34,851 nt of DNA, taken from the NCBI GenBank assembly GCA_964593555.1, contig CAZQIC010000039.1:1-34851 (forward strand). Direction: 5' to 3'. This stretch comes from CAZQIC01 sp964593555 (lineage in GTDB: Bacteria > Bacteroidota > Bacteroidia > JAFLBG01). A program made the position numbers and the translations under genes. How positions within the stretch are numbered: position 1 is the stretch's first letter; each line of letters starts with the position of its first letter. Below, in pieces: positions 32,616-34,851 of the stretch. Under the pieces are notes generated by a model. That model had not been told where the DNA came from. It was given only the letters and a program-made list of their open reading frames with translations, and made no database searches.

Positions 32616-33137
32616 ATGGTTATTTCAAAAGACAAGGTTGTTTCTGTAAACTATCATTTATCAGTTAAGGATTCGCCGGACGCACAGGAGCGCTTTGTAG
32701 AAAAAACAGATGCTGCCAATCCTCTCGTTTTCCTTTTTGGATCAGGAAATTTATTAGAGGCATTCGAAAAAAATTTAAAAGGAAAAAAAGTCGGAGATAC
32801 GTTTGATTTTCATCTTGTAGCAAAAGACGGTTACGGAGAGAGAATGGACGAACATGTTGTGAATATTCCCATAGACGCATTTAAAGGAGAAGATGGGCAG
32901 GTTGATAAAAAAATGTTGGAAATCGGCACTATGCTGCCAATGACAGATCAGCAAGGAAATAGATTACAAGGAATAATCAAGGGACTTACAGATGCATTGG
33001 TCACTATGGATTTTAATCACCCAATGGCTGGCCAGGATCTTCATTTTTCAGGAGAAGTTCTTGACGTAAGAGATGCTTCTGAAGAAGAATTATCACACGG
33101 ACATGTGCATGGACCGGGCGGACACCACCATCACTAA
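32616..33137 (+). CDS. slyD: SlyD-like FKBP-type peptidyl-prolyl isomerase (173 aa)
   Basis: FKBP domain with VSVNYHLSVKDS at the start, the insert-in-flap arrangement, and NPLVFLFGSGNLLEAFEKNL and VGDTFDFHLVAKDGYGER motifs. The C-terminus ends with a His cluster (GHVHGPGGHHHH) that can bind nickel or other metals, as in SlyD. It works as a chaperone and prolyl isomerase in the cytoplasm. A -7-like TACCTTCG lies at 32585-32592. The next gene starts 9 bp after the stop. Confidence 0.92.
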   Translation: MVISKDKVVSVNYHLSVKDSPDAQERFVEKTDAANPLVFLFGSGNLLEAFEKNLKGKKVGDTFDFHLVAKDGYGERMDEHVVNIPIDAFKGEDGQVDKKMLEIGTMLPMTDQQGNRLQGIIKGLTDALVTMDFNHPMAGQDLHFSGEVLDVRDASEEELSHGHVHGPGGHHHH

Positions 33138-33146
33138 AATTTGTTG

Positions 33147-33575
33147 ATGCAGGTCGACTTTAAAACACCCGACAAAGATTTGATGAAGCAGATCACTGCT
33201 TGCGTGAAAGAATACGTGTTGGATGATGAAGGATTACTTGCAAATCAATTTATTGCTGCAATACATAACAATAGGCTGGTTGGATTTGTACGTTTGAGGC
33301 CGCACTCCGACTGTGATGAACTGTGTACGTTGGGTGTTATAGAACAATACAGGAAAAAGGGAATTGGTAAAGCGCTCGTAGAAGAAGTTAAAAAAAAATC
33401 ATTTAAGGTTTTGTACCTTGTTTGTATTATTCCCACATTTTTTGACAAACTTGGGTTCAACGTGATTGAGAATAATATTCCTGCTTCAATGAAAAGAAAA
33501 TGGAGCAGGTGTACAAATGATTATGTTGTGGAAGAAGAATATTGTGTAATGCAATTGCAAAATAAAAACGCATGA
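33147..33575 (+). CDS. GNAT N-acetyltransferase (142 aa)
   Basis: Start ATG 33147 (TTG codons at 33141 and 33144 are possible but less likely). The acetyl-CoA binding segment is LGVIEQYRKKGIGKALVEEV, with the QxxGxG-like motif A, preceded by LVGFVRLRP. The C-terminus has CIIPTFFDKLGFNVIE. The substrate is not identifiable from sequence. It lies between the FKBP gene (9 bp upstream) and the methylmalonyl-CoA epimerase gene, with which it overlaps by 4 bp (ATGA). Confidence 0.85.
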   Translation: MQVDFKTPDKDLMKQITACVKEYVLDDEGLLANQFIAAIHNNRLVGFVRLRPHSDCDELCTLGVIEQYRKKGIGKALVEEVKKKSFKVLYLVCIIPTFFDKLGFNVIENNIPASMKRKWSRCTNDYVVEEEYCVMQLQNKNA

Positions 33576-33973
33576 ACAAAATTGAACACATTGGCATTGC
33601 AGTTAAAAGTCTTGAATCGTCCAATTCACTTTTTTCAAAATTGCTGAATGCACAACCTTACAAAACAGAAATAGTAGAGAGGGAAGGCGTAAATACTTCC
33701 TTTTTTATGATGGGTGAAACCAAAATAGAATTGCTTGAGGCAACAAAACCGGAAAGCGCCATTGCTAAATTCATTGAGAAAAAAGGAGAAGGCATACATC
33801 ACATCGCTTTTGATGTGACTGATATAAAAGCAGAAATGAAACGTTTAAAAGCAGAAGGGTTTACTTTGCTTTCAGAAGAACCTCAGCGCGGAGCCGACAA
33901 TAAATTAATTTGCTTCCTTCACCCGAAAAGCACTAACGGGGTATTGATAGAACTTTGCCAGGAAGTGAAATAA
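33572..33973 (+). CDS. mce: Methylmalonyl-CoA epimerase (133 aa)
   Basis: Vicinal-oxygen-chelate fold: EHIGIAVKSLESS with metal ligand His6, FFMMGETKIELLEA, GEGIHHIAFDVTDI with ligand His76 or His77, and the C-terminal GVLIELCQ with ligand Glu127. Length and pattern fit epimerases that interconvert (R)- and (S)-methylmalonyl-CoA in propionate/succinate metabolism. The start overlaps the GNAT stop (ATGA). Confidence 0.93.
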   Translation: MNKIEHIGIAVKSLESSNSLFSKLLNAQPYKTEIVEREGVNTSFFMMGETKIELLEATKPESAIAKFIEKKGEGIHHIAFDVTDIKAEMKRLKAEGFTLLSEEPQRGADNKLICFLHPKSTNGVLIELCQEVK

Positions 33974-33984
33974 GTTACCAGTTG

Positions 33985-34635
33985 TTAGTTGCTGGTTGTA
34001 GCAACATCAGAAAAAATATCCAAGACTGTTTTACCACCTTTTATATCCAGCCAGATCGTTTGAATACCGCACTTGGCGGCACCCTCAATATGCTGAAGAG
34101 AGTCGTCGATAAAAAGCGTTTCCTTTGCCAACAGGTTGTTTTCCTTTAATACGCGTTCAAAAATATCTGCATTGGGTTTGCGCATTCCTGTTTTGTAAGA
34201 ATAATATTCTTTTTCGAAAAGATGAGAAAGGTTAGGAAAACCAAATTCCTTTAGAAGATATTTTGAATATGCGCTAATGTGCAGTTCATTGGTGTTGCTT
34301 AATAAAAACAAGCGGTTCTCCCCCCATAATTTATCTAAAAGTGCAAGCCTTTCCTTCGGAAGGTCTAGCAACATGGCATTCCAGGCATTATCGATCTCTT
34401 CGTCGGTCAATGATTTACCTGAGATCTGTTTTACTTTTTCGCGAAAAATTTTCGTTGAGATTTTTCCTGTTTCAAAATCGTCAAACAACTCATTTTGTGC
34501 AGTTTGTGAGTACGATTGCTCAAAATCTGTTAGCCCTAAATTCTTAAAAGCAGTAATTGTGGCTTGAGTATTTATATTCAACAATACCCCGCCAAGGTCA
34601 AAAATTATGTTTTTTATATTTGGAGGAATGGCCAT
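33985..34635 (-). CDS. HAD-superfamily phosphatase (216 aa)
   Basis: Motif I is NIIFDLGGVLLN (Asp13, with the GGV form common in HAD-IA hydrolases), motif II LFLLSNTNELH, motif III KTGMRKPNADIF and motif IV LFIDDSLQHIEGA. The cap lies between ~20 and ~95. This is the YihX/haloacid-dehalogenase-like subfamily, acting on a sugar phosphate or another small phosphate ester; the substrate is unknown. It converges with the epimerase gene. Confidence 0.9.
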   Translation of the reverse strand: MAIPPNIKNIIFDLGGVLLNINTQATITAFKNLGLTDFEQSYSQTAQNELFDDFETGKISTKIFREKVKQISGKSLTDEEIDNAWNAMLLDLPKERLALLDKLWGENRLFLLSNTNELHISAYSKYLLKEFGFPNLSHLFEKEYYSYKTGMRKPNADIFERVLKENNLLAKETLFIDDSLQHIEGAAKCGIQTIWLDIKGGKTVLDIFSDVATTSN

Positions 34636-34670
34636 ATCCTATTGTGTACTTAAGTGCAAATGTATTGCTT

Positions 34671-34701
34671 TTTGTAGTTTGATAACAAATATATAATTTC
34701 G
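34671..34701 (+). promoter_or_regulatory. Promoter candidate for the tRNA gene
   Basis: TTTG (34671-34674), 19-bp spacer, TAATTTCG (34694-34701). The -7 box differs from TAnnTTTG by one base (TTCG in place of TTTG). The expected start lies about 20 nt before the tRNA. Confidence 0.5.
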
Positions 34702-34725
34702 CAGTCCTTTCTCATAAAGAAAGCA

Positions 34726-34802
34726 GGGCCCATAGCTCATTCGGTTAGAGCAACAGACTCATAATCTGTGGGTGCTTGGTTCGATTCCAAGTGGGCCCAC
34801 CA
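34726..34802 (+). tRNA. tRNA-Met (CAT anticodon), CCA encoded
   Basis: Acceptor stem GGGCCCA (34726-34732) pairs with TGGGCCC (34792-34798). D-stem GCTC/GAGC, anticodon stem ACAGA/TCTGT with loop CTCATAA and anticodon CAT at 34760-34762, T-stem CTTGG/CCAAG with loop TTCGATT. CCA (34800-34802) is encoded. A paired first base excludes initiator tRNA-fMet. A CAT tRNA could also be the lysidine-modified tRNA-Ile2; elongator Met is my first choice. Confidence 0.93.
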
Positions 34803-34803
34803 C

Positions 34804-34849
34804 GCCGGACAACACCAAATACTTGGAAAGTTGTCCGGCTTTCTTTTTC
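34804..34849 (+). terminator. Rho-independent terminator after the tRNA
   Basis: Perfect 10-bp stem GCCGGACAAC (34804-34813) / GTTGTCCGGC (34830-34839), with an inner CCAA/TTGG, followed by a T-rich tract TTTCTTTTTCT. Starts 2 bp after CCA. Confidence 0.85.
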
Positions 34850-34851
34850 TC

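Noticed and set aside
34726..34802. Initiator tRNA-fMet
   Set aside because: The first acceptor pair G1-C72 is intact, whereas bacterial initiator tRNAs have a mismatch there.
1..34851. CRISPR array, insertion sequence or prophage
   Set aside because: No regular direct-repeat/spacer arrays, transposase, integrase or phage structural genes were seen; repeats present are short hairpins.

Overview
The window looks like a chromosomal segment of a low-GC Bacteroidota bacterium. The evidence is a very large secreted protein with SBBP repeats and a CHU_C/type-B type IX secretion sorting domain, -7 elements of the form TAnnTTTG, a LytTR two-component system, GIN-domain (DUF2807) and LiaF-like envelope proteins, DUF4288, a pinensin-like peptide leader, and many short palindromic intergenic repeats of the kind common in this phylum. 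No assignment below phylum can be supported.

Layout. (1) 1-5055, + strand: a compact membrane/polyamine cluster: the C-terminal part of a DUF4178-type protein, a 61-residue membrane peptide, a very short DUF350 protein, a membrane-anchored spermidine-synthase-like enzyme, a Tat/lipoprotein FAD enzyme and a His-rich polytopic membrane protein. Most junctions overlap or nearly touch. (2) 5059-6684, - strand: two tiny exported peptides ending in C-x-x-C-G-x-G, followed at once by a DUF692/MNIO iron enzyme. This is the best candidate for an undescribed system: a RiPP-like pathway in which the enzyme oxidises C-terminal cysteines of secreted peptides. (3) 6951-10352: the T9SS cargo protein, separated from the peptide operon by a 139-bp hairpin element. 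(4) 10503-12056: a conserved helical protein of unknown function. (5) 12053-15993: LytTR regulator and LytS-type kinase, DUF4288, GIN-domain lipoprotein and LiaF-like protein. A 12-bp direct repeat with 21-bp spacing lies upstream of the LiaF-like gene and looks like a LytTR operator. (6) 16048-16725: an exported low-complexity protein.

(7) 16913-23658: a DNA-damage/mutagenesis region: DnaE-type polymerase and Y-family polymerase on -, a divergent XRE-S24 (LexA/UmuD-like) self-cleaving repressor on +, then a DEDDh exonuclease/GIY-YIG fusion. The divergent promoter region has overlapping face-to-face promoters across a perfect palindrome. (8) 23664-24546: an orphan pinensin-like Cys-rich precursor and decayed gene fragments. 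(9) 24547-34635: housekeeping and accessory genes (GT-C-like membrane protein, coiled-coil protein, ComF, fRMsr, Big_5 lipoprotein, omega-amidase plus methionine aminotransferase, SlyD-like FKBP, GNAT, methylmalonyl-CoA epimerase, HAD phosphatase). (10) A tRNA with CAT anticodon and a strong terminator close the window.

A recurring theme is palindromic or low-complexity dispersed repeats, both between genes and inserted in frame inside three genes (dnaE-like, the omega-amidase gene and the low-complexity protein).
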